A DNA stretch of 64,000 bases from Chamaecrista fasciculata (GCA_003254925.1 QANZ01052150.1:37141-101140), one strand, 5' to 3'; counted from the stretch's first letter, positions 13,201 through 24,729 are shown. Translations and numbers: made by a program. Notes: generated by a model not told the origin, from the letters alone.

Positions 13201-14850
13201 TTATTATAGTGGTCCATTGTTATATTTTTTGCAAACAAAATAGTGTTCTAACCGGAATCATAGTGGTCCATTGTTATATCGTCAGAGAAGAGACACCAAT
13301 AACTTCTCATCAGGTATGTTTATCCCCATTTCTAGTGGTTGTAATTACAATCATAGTTTTCTCATACCTAGCTGGAGTTGTGCTAATATATTCTGAAAAT
13401 AGACACAACATGGCTGCATAATTTTTAGGGTAAATTACACTTTGGTACCCTGTGGTTTGACCCTATTTCACTTTGGTACCCTGTGGTATTCTCCATTAAC
13501 ACTTTGGTACCCTTTGGAGTTATTTTGTAATTTTAACCATGATAAATTTTGCAAAAATTACATATTGACCCCAAAAAGTTTTTAAAAAATTACAAATAGG
13601 TCTCTAGATACATATTATCTAGGGACTAAAATGAAAACTTTAAAAAAATTTAGGGGTCAATATGTAATTTTTGCAAAATTTATTATGGTTAAAATTACAA
13701 AATAGCTCCAAAGGGTACCAAAGTATTAAAGGAGAATACCACAGGGTACCAAAGTGTCAAGTTTCAAACCACAGGGTACCAAAGTGAAATAGGGTCAAAC
13801 CACAGGGTACCAAAGTGTAATTTACCCTAATTTTTAATTGTTTTTTCAATGCAGTTGATGATACCTCAGAAGGGGCAGTTATCCAGCGCAAGGGGCGGTT
13901 TAAGGTTACATCCGCAGATCTCAGTCCCAAGGTATGTAATGCATAGCAGATCACTCCCACTTTCAGTAACATGTATTGAACACTAATTTCACATGTGAAG
14001 ACAACGGAGCCTTTATTCAAATTTTTCATTAAAATGTACTGAGAAAGATGTATTAGTTGAGGTAGTTGTGCTCATTAGGACATATAGACATTTACAAATT
14101 TTATTCCTATAGTCACTAACCAATCACCCTTTGTGAAATTTGGAAGAAAAAAGGGGAAGATCCTTTAGTTAAGAAAAACTTTTCTGGGATTTACCTTTTC
14201 TTATGAAGGCATACCCATGCCTGGAGCATCAAGATGATTATCACCAGTTCAACTGAATAAACTATCGAAAAACTATATAATGATGACATGGCATCACACA
14301 TCATGAAAGTAGGTCGGATAGCTGTAATTTAGTATGCTTCCATAAGTCATAACTTAGGTGATTTATGTTTTCGGCAATGGCTTTGTGACCTTTGCCACTT
14401 TTACTCATTCAGGGTCCTTCAAACTGCACTTCTGGCCTAGTTTCTAGTGGTTCTATCAGTCCGCCAAATAACTTCATAGCTGCCTCTATTCTTCCATCAC
14501 TGCATTTCATTTTACAACCGAACAATTTGCAGAGGGTAAGTTTTTGGCTTTGTGCTGTATATCCTTTTTCTGGGTGAAAAAGAGTCTAAGGCATATTTAT
14601 TTTGCATCAAATTTTTACAGGAAGAAATTATTAGACTAATAAAGTATGCAGACCAATCTTGTGGTAATGCCTTTCATCTTTTAATCATATGCTACTTACG
14701 TACTCCCAACGTATGAAGATTCTAATTCGTTTGATTTGATTTTCTTCACTTGCTACAGGAAAAAATACAGAATCAGCCGAAGCAGGGATAGCTAATGTTT
14801 ATGGACTGATTCTATTGCTACACAGTTTTGGGCATTTTGCCATGTTTTAG
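7288..14850 (+). CDS. Ste20/GCK-type serine/threonine protein kinase (OSR1/SPAK-like plant family)
   Basis: Coding exons joined in frame: 7288-7455, 7963-8217, 8733-8857, 8962-9006, 9127-9208, 9317-9385, 9476-9646, 9736-9801, 10978-11046, 11153-11296, 11433-11506, 12234-12440, 13264-13313, 13855-13931, 14413-14535, 14621-14663, 14759-14850 (about 619 residues). The kinase domain covers roughly residues 16-280: glycine loop GEGVSATVY (23-31), VAIK lysine 45, HRD 137-139, DFG 157-159, APE 185-187, with the GTPCWMAPE activation segment of Ste20 kinases. Family knowledge places such plant kinases with the Arabidopsis At4g24100/BLUS1 group. It phosphorylates Ser/Thr on substrates unknown here. The C-terminal half is hydrophilic with the conserved block [15 protein letters not shown] 400-bp MITE sits in the intron before exon 14. 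The 3' end is uncertain: the last exon reads to a TAG at 14850, giving a short odd tail, whereas I recall relatives ending in a coiled coil I could not find. Kinase identity is very sure, the last exons are not. Confidence 0.9.
13428..13827. mobile_element. MULE-type MITE inside a kinase intron
   Basis: A near-perfect foldback element: the left arm starts GGGTAAATTACACTTTGGTA and the right arm is its reverse complement. The 9-bp TAATTTTTA flanks both ends (13419-13427 and 13828-13836). Each arm carries CTTTGGTACCCT three times at 20-30 bp spacing. It lies between exons 13 and 14 and ends only 28 bp before the exon 14 acceptor, so it supplies most of that intron. A transcript would form a hairpin of nearly 200 bp. 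A one-arm relative lies at 39757-39905. Confidence 0.85.
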
Positions 14851-15044
14851 CTAAAGTGCCATTTTCATATGTTGCTTGAGTTTCAAATGATTAATTTCTT
14901 CTTGCTTAAGTAGATCATAATTGTATCTTTGGTTTGATTGACTTGGTATGTAGCTTTAACTTGTGAATTGAATTTTTCTTAAACTTCTTAGGTTTGATTG
15001 ATTAGATTGCTTTGATTATATTCCTGAACTCTGTATTTGCATAG

Positions 15045-15317
15045 GATTGGTTGGTGAGCCTAGTGATAAGAGACTATCTAGCTTGGTTCGGAGAGCACTT
15101 GTTGGGTTGGAAAAGGGAAAACGGGGAAACATTAAGGTAATTATTATATCTTGGTTAGTCACTTTTGCCTTGCCACTTGTCAATTTGACTTAGATATTTT
15201 TTGAGTTGAAATTTTTCATATGCCCTGAAGGTGATTTTGGAACTCAATAGTGATGGGAATGGAGAAGACAATGGTGAAAGATTGAAGGCTTACAAATATC
15301 TTAGTGAAAAGATGAAG
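15045..15317 (+). other. Unrecognised exon-like stretches downstream of the kinase
   Basis: Two open stretches have splice-like borders: 15045-15136 (acceptor TTTGCATAG, donor AAG|GTAATT) and 15231-15317 (acceptor CTGAAG, donor AAG|GTAATT). One shared frame reads through both, with segments KRLSSLVRRALVGLEKGK and GERLKAYKYLSEKMK. I do not recognise the protein. They may be an alternative C-terminus of the kinase, but no donor in the preceding exon gives the right phase, or the remnant of another gene. A possible terminal exon 15594-15617 would add seven residues and a stop. Confidence 0.35.
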
Positions 15318-15689
15318 GTAATTATTATATTTTTTGGGAACTTTATTTTAATGAAGAAGCAAAGACCTTGGTAGTAATTAAGTATGTACTCCAATTCTTG
15401 TTTTTTGATGACCTTGGTAGTAATTAAGAAATATGATCCTTTGTATGAAAGTGACATCATGACTATAAGCATTTATTTCTATTGGAGCACACTGTTGAAC
15501 CCACACACATCAGCATGTATACAGTAGTAAATGTGTGTGTTAGCATCAATTACTATTCATTGTACTTAGTTAGATGCATGTGGCTTGTGGCAGGTGAACC
15601 CACACACATCAATGTAAGATATTGGAGCACACTGGTGGTTGCTTGATGCACTTGTTGAAGATATTGATGTTGAAGACATTATGTTTTAG

Positions 15690-16242
15690 TGAGAAAATGT
15701 ATGATCTTGAGGACATAGACATTGATTTTGTAAATACATATTAAAAATTGATTTTGAAATAGTTTATAAGTGTTGCCTAAAATCGAATTTGAAACATACA
15801 TGTTGCCAAAAATGGGTATTGCAACGGTTTATGAATGTCACCTTAAATTGATTTGCAACATTCATAAGTGTTACCTAAAAATGAATTTGAAACAATTTAT
15901 ACATGTTGCCAAAAATTGGTATTGCAACAGTTTATAAATGTCACCTTAAATTGATTTGCAACAATTCATTGGCGTTGCATAAGCAATGTTTAGTGTAACA
16001 GTTGTTAGATTGCAACAGTTTATAATTGTCACTTTAAATTGCTGCAACAGTCTTGAAATGTTGCAGATGAAATATAAAGTGTTGCCTATACCAGTGTTGC
16101 CTTTGCTTCTAAAAATGTTGCCTTTACCTAAGGCAACATGGGCAAATGCAACCCCCGAAAAATGTTACAAAAAGTGATAGGCAACAGTTTTTTGACATTT
16201 GGTAACAGTTTTCGAATGTTGCAGAAAGCCAAAAATACTATA
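15690..16242. mobile_element. CACTA-like transposon relic
   Basis: The stretch is made of many direct and inverted copies of short motifs such as GTTGCC, GGCAACA and TGCAACAGTTTATAA, the pattern of subterminal repeats in CACTA (En/Spm) elements. On the minus strand the right end reads TACTATAGTATTTTTGGC, one base from a canonical CACTATAGT terminus. No transposase and no clear second terminus were found, so this is an internally deleted or decayed copy. Confidence 0.5.
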
Positions 16243-16384
16243 GTAAATAATAATATCAACCTATTGATAAAAGTCCGAAATTGGAGATAATTAAATGTGA
16301 TTGAGGAGAATTGAATCTTAAGTCTCAACATTATTCCATACTTATTAAGGGCTTGTGGTTGTCGCGTTACGTGCGCACCTCCAT

Positions 16385-19190
16385 TTATGTCAATTCTGAA
16401 TTCTGAACTTTTGCTATGTTATCTTCCCACTTTTTCACTCGTTCCTTAGCTTTCTCCACCTGCATAATCATATTATTCTCTCATATCAATTGCATTTCTC
16501 TATTCTTCATCCCACTTCTTAGTGGCTCATATTCATTAATTCTTTTATAACTAAAATTATTTTGGTTGCAATCCATTGTATCATATATGAATAAAAAAAA
16601 AATTAATATATATATATATGTAAAAATAAAACTTCTAAACAATGGTAAATATTATATAATACAAAATCGAAAGAGAAAAACTTGTGATGACATAATAAAT
16701 TTGTTGACCCAAATGAGGTGAAATATGGTAATAGATTGACCCGACCAAGGTGATTAATTAAGGATAATATTGTTAGGACTATTCATACAAAGTCTCATAT
16801 TAGGCAAAACAAGACCAGAGAAGGAGTTTTCACTTTCTAGTGCGTCACATAACAACTTATACCAATATATAAGGGTCTAATAGAATTCAGGTGGTTGTGT
16901 ATAATTTGTGAGCCAAGATTTAGAATTTTTCCATTCAAAAATTAGTGATGAGAGTTTGTAATTTTTTTGTCAAAAAATTATAAATAATGAAATTGTCCCA
17001 GTGATGAAGTATACGTAGGTATTGAAATAACAAATCATGTTGCCAACAAAGGTTGGCCCAGTTGGTAAGGAGTCAACTCATAACCCACAAGGTCTTATCT
17101 TCGAATCCCGCTACCGATGTGAGAGCCTTGTTGATAGGCGATCTATAAGTACCTCTGTAAGCGCTTATAGAACCTGGAGGCCTGCCCCGGCCTTGGTGAG
17201 CCCCCGAGGCCAAACTCACCTAAATTTTTTTTCAGGCAAAAAAAAAAACTAACAAATCATGTTAAATTTTGTGTTTTTTTTCTCCTCTATTATTTAATTT
17301 TAGTTGATAATCTTACAAAATTCTTAGCATACTTTGTGTTATAATACTGACAGATCTTTCAAGTTATAAAAGATTTTACAACAAATATATATTTAGATGA
17401 TGGAATTTGTTAAAATTAAAGTAATTACCTCCTTAAACCAATCGGTGCGAAATGTGACAAATAATAGAATCAGGGTCTGCGTGACAGTTCCTCCAACAAT
17501 CATACCAGACCAGATTCCTTTAACCCCAAGCTTAAACTTGAAGCCCAAAACGCAGCCTAATGGAATCCCAATGAGATAATAACACCCCACATTCACATAA
17601 GCTACAAAGGTTTGCCATCCGCAGCCCACAGCCACTCCTATATATATATATATATAACATGCATATATAGAATAGATCACATAATTAAATACATTATAAA
17701 TTTAAGGTCAGATACTCATTTTGGTCCCTAAATTATGGGATAAGTTTCATCTGAGTCTTAAAATTAATTTTTTGTTCTGTTTTGATCCTCAAATTTTCAC
17801 ATCTGTTCTCTTTTGAACTCCAAGATATGATTTCATATAGTTTTTGTTGTCTTAAAATAAGGTTTTGTATTTTTCTTTCTTAATTAGTAACAAATTGGAG
17901 ATAAATTTATGGTTGATTTCTATTTCCAAATTGTGACTAAAAATGAAAATTTACTTTATCTTTTTGTCAATTCACTTGTTAAGACACATATAAGAGAGTA
18001 ATAGTTCTTCTCAATTGTCCAAGTCATAAATAATGATAAAATTTATGACGAAATCACATTTGGCGATCAAATTGAAATAAACATAAACGTTTGAAAATCA
18101 AAACAAAACAAAAATAGTTTTAAGACCAAAACGAAATTTACCCTATCGTTTATGAACCAAAAGATTTTAACCTTAATTTAATTTGAAATTAACAATATCA
18201 AGATCATTTGAATTGAGAAGATAAAGAAGAAAGGGTAATTAAATTAGTAATATATATATATATATACCTGACAAAACAGGCTGAATGCCATTGAAAAGGA
18301 GAGTGAGAGCCAAGAGAGGACAGAGGTCAGAGACAGCATTAGCAACGGTTTCACCACTTGTGAAAATGTAGCTAATCACATGGCGCAATGCAAGCACTCC
18401 CACTGCTTCTATGACTGCGACTATTAGTGAAATTGTATTCACTACTATAACAGAAAATCTTGCTGCTCTTGGATTCCCTGCCCCCAATTCATTGCTCACT
18501 CGTACACTGATCAATTAATTAATCACCACATCAATTCACTCTTTTCTCAGTTACCTACTCTCTTAATTATATAAAATCTTAATTAATCCACACTTAACAC
18601 ATATATGCATCATCACTGACTCTCAGTGTCTCACACTTACCTTGCAGCTGCATTGAATCCAATGCTAATCTGAAGCAATACCCCAACTACTCCCACGCTG
18701 CATTATTAATTAATCAATTAATTATTCAAATATATCTATATATACACACGTCATTTCTATTGATTACGTAATTAATTAAAGATTAAAACCTCATTTTGGT
18801 TCTCAAATTATGGGATAAGTTTCATTATTGTCCTAAATTCTTTTTGTTTCGATTTGGTCCTCAAACTTTCACATTTGTTTTGTTTTGGTCCCAAAAATGT
18901 GATGTCATTAGGTTTCTGCCATTATTTATAACTATGATAGCTGAGATGAATCATTTTCTCTCCCATATGTGTCTTAATAAGTGAGTTGACAAATAAAAAA
19001 AAAAAAATTTCATTTTTAGCTCACAAATTGAAAAATAAAAATCAACCACAAATTTAATTATATGTAATGATGAATAAAAAAAATTCTTTCTCTTTGGCAA
19101 CTCACTCATTATGACATATAGAGAGAGAGAAAAAAAAAATTATTCATCTCAAGTTCTCAACTATCTAGGTTAAAAATAATGGTATAAACC

Positions 19191-19223
<33 letters not shown>

Positions 19224-22200
19224 CATATTGTGGGGAGCAAAACAAAATAAATGTGAAAGGTTAATAATAAAAATGGAACGAAAAAAATTGTTTTAAGATT
19301 AAAATAAAATTTATCTCATAGTTTGAAGACCAAAATGAAGTTTTAACAAAAAAAAGTTAAACAAACTAACCAAACAGAAAGAGCATCCAGGGCTAGCTCC
19401 GAGTCATGGAGTAATCCAGTGAGCAACACAAGTATCTGAAAATACCAAATCTCAAGGCAAAGCATAACAGCAGAAGCAGACGATAGCTTAGTAAAAGCCC
19501 AAAGCCCGTGAAAAGCCTGCCACGTAAACCCAGTCCACGTGTGCTTACACTTTCTAGAAGTAAGAATGTACACAAATTGGGCCACTACAATGATCCACCA
19601 AGAGAGACTCAAAACCATAGAAGCACCAAAAAGACCCCAACCCCACTTGAAGAGGGCGAGCCACGTGAGGAGCACGTGAAGGACGAGGGTGGCGCAAGAA
19701 ATATAAGTGCTGGGGGCCACAATGCTTTGGGACTGAAGAAACTTCTGGATCGGAAAGTTGAGGGCATAAGCGTAAATTTGAGGAATGAGGCCGTAAACAT
19801 AGAGTGCGGCGGCGGAAGATAAGGCGGGTGATTCGTGAAGCAAAAGTAAGATTTTTTTGCAAAAGATGTAAACCATGGTTAGTGGAACCCCGGTTAGGGT
19901 TAAGACGATGGAGGCGCGTTGCATGTAAACGCCAAGCATGTTGTATTTGTTTGCACCGTAGGCTTGCCCGCATAGTGTCTCTACCGCGCTTCCCATTCCC
20001 AACTGTAAATTCATGCCAATTTAATTCCTCAACCACCCATTTATTAATTATATGACCAACTATAAATATCTATGGACTATATGTCTATATATGTCGTATT
20101 CTTATTAGTTATTACACAGTTAACAATGGTCATCATATACGCATGTTTAACATTGATGATTGATCACTTTCACATCTATATCATCGATATTAATTGGGAC
20201 ACAACATAACTAATATATACAGGATTTATCTTATATATGCTCTTAGAGTACATTTTAAAGTTTCTTTTGATTGGTTAGTAGAGCATCTCATATCTCGAAA
20301 TCTACGAAAATTCATTTAAAAGATAATTTTTAATATTTTGAAAATTCACTTGACCAATCAAGAGAAACCTTAACATGTACCCTAAGGACACATGTTAAAA
20401 AGACCCATATATATATATATATAGCATCTAGCTGATGATATTAATTACATTAAAAGCTCATTTAGGTCGTAAATATATGCTCTAATGTTCATTTTGGTCC
20501 ATTATATTTTAAAATGTTCAAATTGGTCCTAACTTTTGGCAAAATGTTTTGTTTTAGTCCCAAACTATTGAATATGGCGCGTTTCATGTTCAAACGTAAC
20601 GAGTCTAGAGTTACATATTGTTCTCAAGAAGTACTTTCTCTATCCAGTTGGGGCCGTCAACAATTGAGGTCAAGTCAGTGTTAAAAGTTAGATCGTTCAT
20701 TTCATGGTCAAACGAATAAAGTTGATCATGTCTCTATCTTTTCAAATTTGAATGTGACGAATTCAAAGCTATGAGTTCCTGTTAACAAGTCATTTGAATT
20801 TGAAATGAGAGACGAGAGAAATATGACCAAATTCAATAGTTTGGGACCAAAATGAAGCATTTTATCAATATTTAGGATCAAAATAAAAAATTTTGCCGAC
20901 ATTTAGGACCAATTTGAACATTTTGAAACATAATGGACCAATATGAACATTAGAACATACATTTAGGACCAAAATGACCCTTTGACCTATTAATTATATA
21001 GGACAACAATTCTTTTAGTATGATCTGACTGCTCGTGAAATGAAATTTTAGGGTAAATTACAAAAACAGTGTCAGTAGTTTTTCCTATTTACATAATAGT
21101 ATATTTACATAATGAGTAAGCTACCAAATTGGTCCCTAGATTATTGGCTCGCTGACAGATTGGTCCCCGAATTTAGGAAATTGACAAATAGATCCCCGAA
21201 TTTTTCTAACGAGTCAAATAGGTCCCCGAATAACATGCACATAAGGACCTATTTGACAAATGTTAGAAAAATTCGGGGACCTATTTGACTCGTTAGAAAA
21301 ATTTTGGGACTTATTTGTCAATTTTCTAAATTTGGGGACCAATCTGTTAGCGAGTCAATAATCCAAAGACCAATTTAGTAGTTTACTCTTTACATAATAG
21401 TATCATGTGGTTCAAAAAATTTTAAATTGGAACCGGTCGCTTGTACCATTAGTACATCGGGACCCTGTTATAAATTAAAAATTTAACTGGAAATGGCACA
21501 TGAGGCGCACATAGGACTGTACAAGAGGTGAAAATCTTATTTCAGTCCATAATATTTACCTTTTTCATTTTGATCCATGATATTTTTTGTTATGTTTCGA
21601 TATTTGATATTTTCTAGAATTTCTATCGCGCTCTCTCTCTCTCTCTAAAAGATGAGGATAAGAGAGAGCGAGAGATATGAGAGAGATAGAGAGAAAAAGA
21701 AATTCTCAGGGCCCAAAATGGGAGAGAGATGTTTAGGGACCAAAATGAGATAGAAAGATTAATAAATTCATATGATAATTTTTTTTAAACCGATGTTTGG
21801 ATCAAATAGTATCGAGGGATTGAAAATGAAACTTTTGAAAAATATTAAGGATCAAAACGGAAGAAAAAAAATAATGACCAAAATAGTATATATAGCGCAA
21901 ATATTAGGGATCAAAATGAAATTTTTACCTCATTAATGTGCGCCTCATGTGCCATCTGTGGTTGGGTTCCGATGTGCTAATGGTGCAAGCCAGTGAGCCA
22001 CGTACTTCAATTTGAAGTTTTTTGAACTTCATGGACCATTTTAGTAATTTACCCTAAATTTTATTTGTTTAAAATTTTAATTTATCCTAAAAAATTAAAA
22101 ATATAAAGAGTCTAACCTAAAATTTTCCCTTACTTAATTAGTAAGGACAAAACTTCCAAATTCCATACGCTAATCTCCCCGGTCTCCTTTATCTCATCTC

Positions 22201-23779
22201 TCTTCTTTAATTTCTTCTGAACCCTCACGAATTGAACCCATTCATTATGTCTCCTATAAATGATTCTCAATCTCATGCATTCTAACCCACAAAATAAACA
22301 TCAATCATCAGTAATCAGTCACAAGTTCGAATCTTGAACAACATTGTCATGGATTCCCAGCTTGATGGATAATAATTAAGATACAACTTTGGGAGACAGT
22401 ACATATTTTGTTTATTGAGGCAAATGCAATTACTCCGATCCTCCCCCAATTACCTACATTTCCCTTTATTTAGAATATTCGAGGGTCCTACGTAGAGATT
22501 ATAAATTTGGTATATATATATATATATATAATTTTAAATGCCACCTAATTAATCAAATTTTTAACTGACGATAAGAGTGATGGATGATAAGAGCATATTT
22601 ATAAATATCTTTAAAATATAGGGACTAAATATTTATTTCAACTCCAAACTCGATCGAGAATCAGTTTAGCTAAACAAAAGAAACTCAGTCCAATAACAAA
22701 AAAGGTGACTAAATTAGCGACTGTTTGGTCCCGAGGTTCAACTCACCTGAACTTTTCTGTTAAAAAAAAACTAGCGACTGATTGGTTAAAAAAAAAACTA
22801 GCGACTGACCAGGTTGGTGTGCATACCTTAAAAAAAACCTTTTCAATATCAGAGATCAAACTAAAGTGAATAAGTCATGGAATAAAATTAATTGAAACAA
22901 CATTCGGTAAAATCTAACTACATGGTCTTTTTTCCTTTTTCAATGTGTTCTTTGTATAATCCTCAAGTTTTATAATTAGCTATCAAAGTAAGATATACAT
23001 GATTAATAATACATTAATATCACTATATTATTATAATAATTTAAGGTGGATTATAGTGAGTCAAACATTAAACATACTACATATAGTATATCAAATTGTA
23101 TAAGTATCATATCAAATCGTATACTTAGCTTGTACATCAATTAATACTATTTTTTAAATCTTAAAAATATGAAATATTTAAAAATAATCAGTAACTACTA
23201 TTTTCATGTATATATATTCACACACACACAAATTATGTAAATATAGTCTTAATTAATGTAAGGATGTTTGATGAAAAAAAAGTTCAAAAATTTATTCTGG
23301 TCTCTCATGTTTATCTTAAGTTATGTTTTGATCTTTAATGTTTTTTAAAAGTTGTATAAGTGGCCCTTAATTATTAGATATAGATATAGATATAGATGTA
23401 ATTAAGTAGGTACCATGAGGCCAAAAGCGAAGAGCTGAATGCCACTGTTGCCGAGGTTGGCGGCGGCAAACTGGAGGTTGCCGAGGTGGCCGCAAAAGGC
23501 GCGTGAGACGCTTGACATTAAGTTGTTGATAAGGTAAACGAAGATGGCTGGTGCAGCAAGGCTAAAGAGTAGCTTGAACTCCACCCACAAAGCACATTGC
23601 ATTTTCTTCAACCATGGCAATTCTGTGTTTGATAGAATCTTTTCCAGTCTATCATCCACTACGTGACCACCTGATGATGGCGGTACGCCCGAATCCGACC
23701 CGACTCGACCCGAACCTGAATCATCACCATCCTGCAACAAGGGTCGCTCCATTTCTTCATTGTTTTCCCTCTCATCCAT
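16385..23779 (-). CDS. MATE efflux transporter (DTX40-type), complete
   Basis: Six minus-strand exons join in frame: 23779-23414, 20002-19371, 18697-18641, 18506-18268, 17637-17429 and 16459-16385, giving 525 residues, normal for plant MATE proteins. Residues 1-60 are hydrophilic and acidic ([16 protein letters not shown]), then a run of hydrophobic helices follows. Family motifs are visible: [66 protein letters not shown] and [13 protein letters not shown] proteins are 12-helix antiporters that export organic compounds from the cytosol or load them into the vacuole, driven by H+ or Na+; the substrate cannot be told here. The short last exon ends [14 protein letters not shown] and lies beyond a SINE-bearing intron. 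Intron 1 is 3.4 kb and full of MITEs. The start is the first ATG of a conserved frame. Upstream, a TATATATATT stretch about 80 bp away could be a TATA box. Function class is very sure, substrate unknown. Confidence 0.92.
17042..17249 (+). mobile_element. tRNA-derived SINE with 14-bp target duplication
   Basis: A 208-bp insertion in the last intron of MATE-1. The pol III A-box region reads TTGGCCCAGTTGGTAAGG and the B-box region TCTTCGAATCCC. The body includes GAGAGCCTTGTTGATAGGCG and the 3' end AACTCACCTAAATTTTTTTT followed by an A run. TAACAAATCATGTT occurs at both borders (17028-17041 and 17250-17263), showing target-primed insertion. It is the best-preserved copy of this family in the window and is inserted antisense to the transporter. 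Confidence 0.85.
17704..18174. mobile_element. Foldback MITE in MATE-1 intron 4, copy A
   Basis: Left arm TCATTTTGGTCCCTAAATTA and GGGATAAGTTTCAT are mirrored at the right side as AACGAAATTTACCCTAT and TATGAACCAAAAGATTTTAA. It shares both arms and the central block ATCAACC/TTGGTTGATT with the element at 18781-19347, so the two are copies of one family in neighbouring introns of one gene. Confidence 0.6.
18781..19347. mobile_element. Foldback MITE in MATE-1 intron 2, copy B
   Basis: The terminus GATTAAAACCTCATTTTGGT is inverted at the right end as ACCAAAATGAAGTTTTAAC. The arms repeat the GGGATAAGTTTCAT block of copy A. A long TA microsatellite (about 19192-19217) lies in the right half. No clean target duplication was found. 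Confidence 0.65.
20225..20402. mobile_element. Short MITE in MATE-1 intron 1, related to 31050-31230
   Basis: Shares TTGGTTAGTAGAGCATCT, GAAATCTACGAAAATTCATT and GACACATGTTA with 31050-31230 over the full length of about 180 bp. Both copies have ends of ACATGTGTC type in inverted orientation (TACATTTTAAAGTTTC / GAAACCTTAACATGTAC). Confidence 0.55.
20449..20991. mobile_element. Foldback MITE (GGTCCTAAATGTATG family) in MATE-1 intron 1
   Basis: The left arm (TAAATATATGCTCTAATGTT then CATTTTGGTCC) is mirrored on the right (GAACATTAGAACATACATTT then AGGACCAAAATG). Relatives: 32500-33025 (full), 41390-41585 (half) and 2745-2885 (half). Confidence 0.65.
21051..22054. mobile_element. MULE-type MITE hosting a second MITE (outer element)
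   Basis: The termini are GGGTAAATTAC at the left and GTAATTTACCC at the right. AAATTTTA occurs just outside both ends (21043-21050 and 22056-22063). Subterminal blocks GCACATGAGGCGCACAT and ATGTGCGCCTCATGTGC are inverted copies. The left arm is interrupted by the 275-bp element at 21114-21388, and a foldback segment with a CT/GA microsatellite (about 21540-21935) fills the middle. Confidence 0.75.
21114..21388. mobile_element. Nested MULE-type MITE with 10-bp target duplication (inner element)
   Basis: The left end GAGTAAGCTACCAAATTGGT is inverted at the right (ACCAATTTAGTAGTTTACTC, one variant base run). The 10-bp TTTACATAAT stands at 21104-21113 and 21389-21398. Removing the element restores a continuous left arm of the outer MITE. 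A relative with its own 9-bp duplication lies at 62021-62256. Confidence 0.85.
22055..23412. other. Remainder of MATE-1 intron 1, mostly unassigned
   Basis: AT-rich intron sequence. Apart from the SINE fragment at 22724-22770, a TA microsatellite near 22513 and a CA run near 23220, nothing could be assigned. Confidence 0.4.
22724..22770 (+). mobile_element. 5'-truncated SINE tail with target duplication
   Basis: The 47-bp insert carries the SINE 3' end (GGTCCCGAGG, then AACTCACCTGAACTTTT) and an A run. TAGCGACTG lies directly before it (22715-22723) and after it (22772-22780), and occurs a third time at 22799-22807 after another A run. The third copy suggests a further insertion or slippage at the same site. 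Confidence 0.6.
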
Positions 23780-24068
23780 CGATATTATATGATTGATCTC
23801 TGTACTCTCTACTCTCTCTATTCTCTTTCTACACTCACATACCGCGGAATATATATATTAATGGCCATCTCATAAGGGACAAATGCGATTTTTTTAAAAA
23901 GGGCATACTTATGATGTACTTTTCTATACATTAATTACAACCTTCATATATGGCCATCAATTAGTACGTTTAGTGACGGAGTAATCCTTATTATTGGAAA
24001 GTTAAAGTGAGTTGGGTAAGGAAGATTATTTACATCCTTATATATGTGGACAATGAAAATAAAAATTA

Positions 24069-24729
24069 GGCAAAAAACTCTTTCGTGCCCCTAATATTTG
24101 GGGTCGATTTCAGTTATTCCCCTAACGTTTGTTTTGTGTCATTTATGCTCCAAATTTGAAACGTTGGTGTCAATTATACCTTAACTTCAATTTTTTTTTT
24201 GTCAAAGTCCTATTTTGACCGCTCAAGTTTGTTCAAAGTTCCGTTTTGGACCCTCAAGTCTCTGGCGAACTTTCAGGCGAGACACACGGCAACCCTGACA
24301 ACTAGGAAAACTCATAATCTAAGGTTTTTTGACTTCCTGAGTTCAATGACGACCTCCATTTTTCAAAAAAAAAATGACTGGCAAGCCGCCGAAAAATTAC
24401 ACAATTGTCGAAAATCATATTTCTGGTCATTTGTTCGCAAAATGAAGGCCGCAATTGAACTCAGGAGGTCAAAAAACCTTGGATTAGGAGTTTTCGTAGT
24501 CGTCGAGGCCGCAGTGTACCTCGTCGGTAAGTTCACCGGAGACTTGAGGGACCAAAACGGAACTTTAAGCAAACTCGAGGGACCAAAATAGGACTTTGGC
24601 CCAAAACATGAGGTTAGAGTATAATTGACAACAACGTTTCACATTGGGGCATAATTGACACAAAACAAATGTTAAGAGCATAACTGAAACTGACCCCAAA
24701 CGTTAGGGGCACGAACGGGGTCTTTTGTC
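24069..24729. mobile_element. MULE-type MITE upstream of MATE-1
   Basis: Arms GGCAAAAAACTCTTTCGTGC and ACGTTAGGGGCACGAACGGG are inverted relatives, ending at GTC. An imperfect 9-bp duplication (TAAAAATTA / TAAAATTTA) flanks it. It is the same family as 43070-43539 (shared GGTGTCAATTATACC and TTGACAACAACGT). It lies about 290 bp upstream of the MATE-1 start codon. Confidence 0.7.

Noticed and set aside
17042-17249. Functional tRNA gene (A-box and B-box seen)
   Set aside because: The sequence continues into a SINE body with an A tail and a 14-bp target duplication, and the cloverleaf is not intact.
19508-20055. Long open frames antisense or shifted relative to MATE-1 exon 2
   Set aside because: They overlap a conserved transporter exon in other frames, with compositions expected of shadows.
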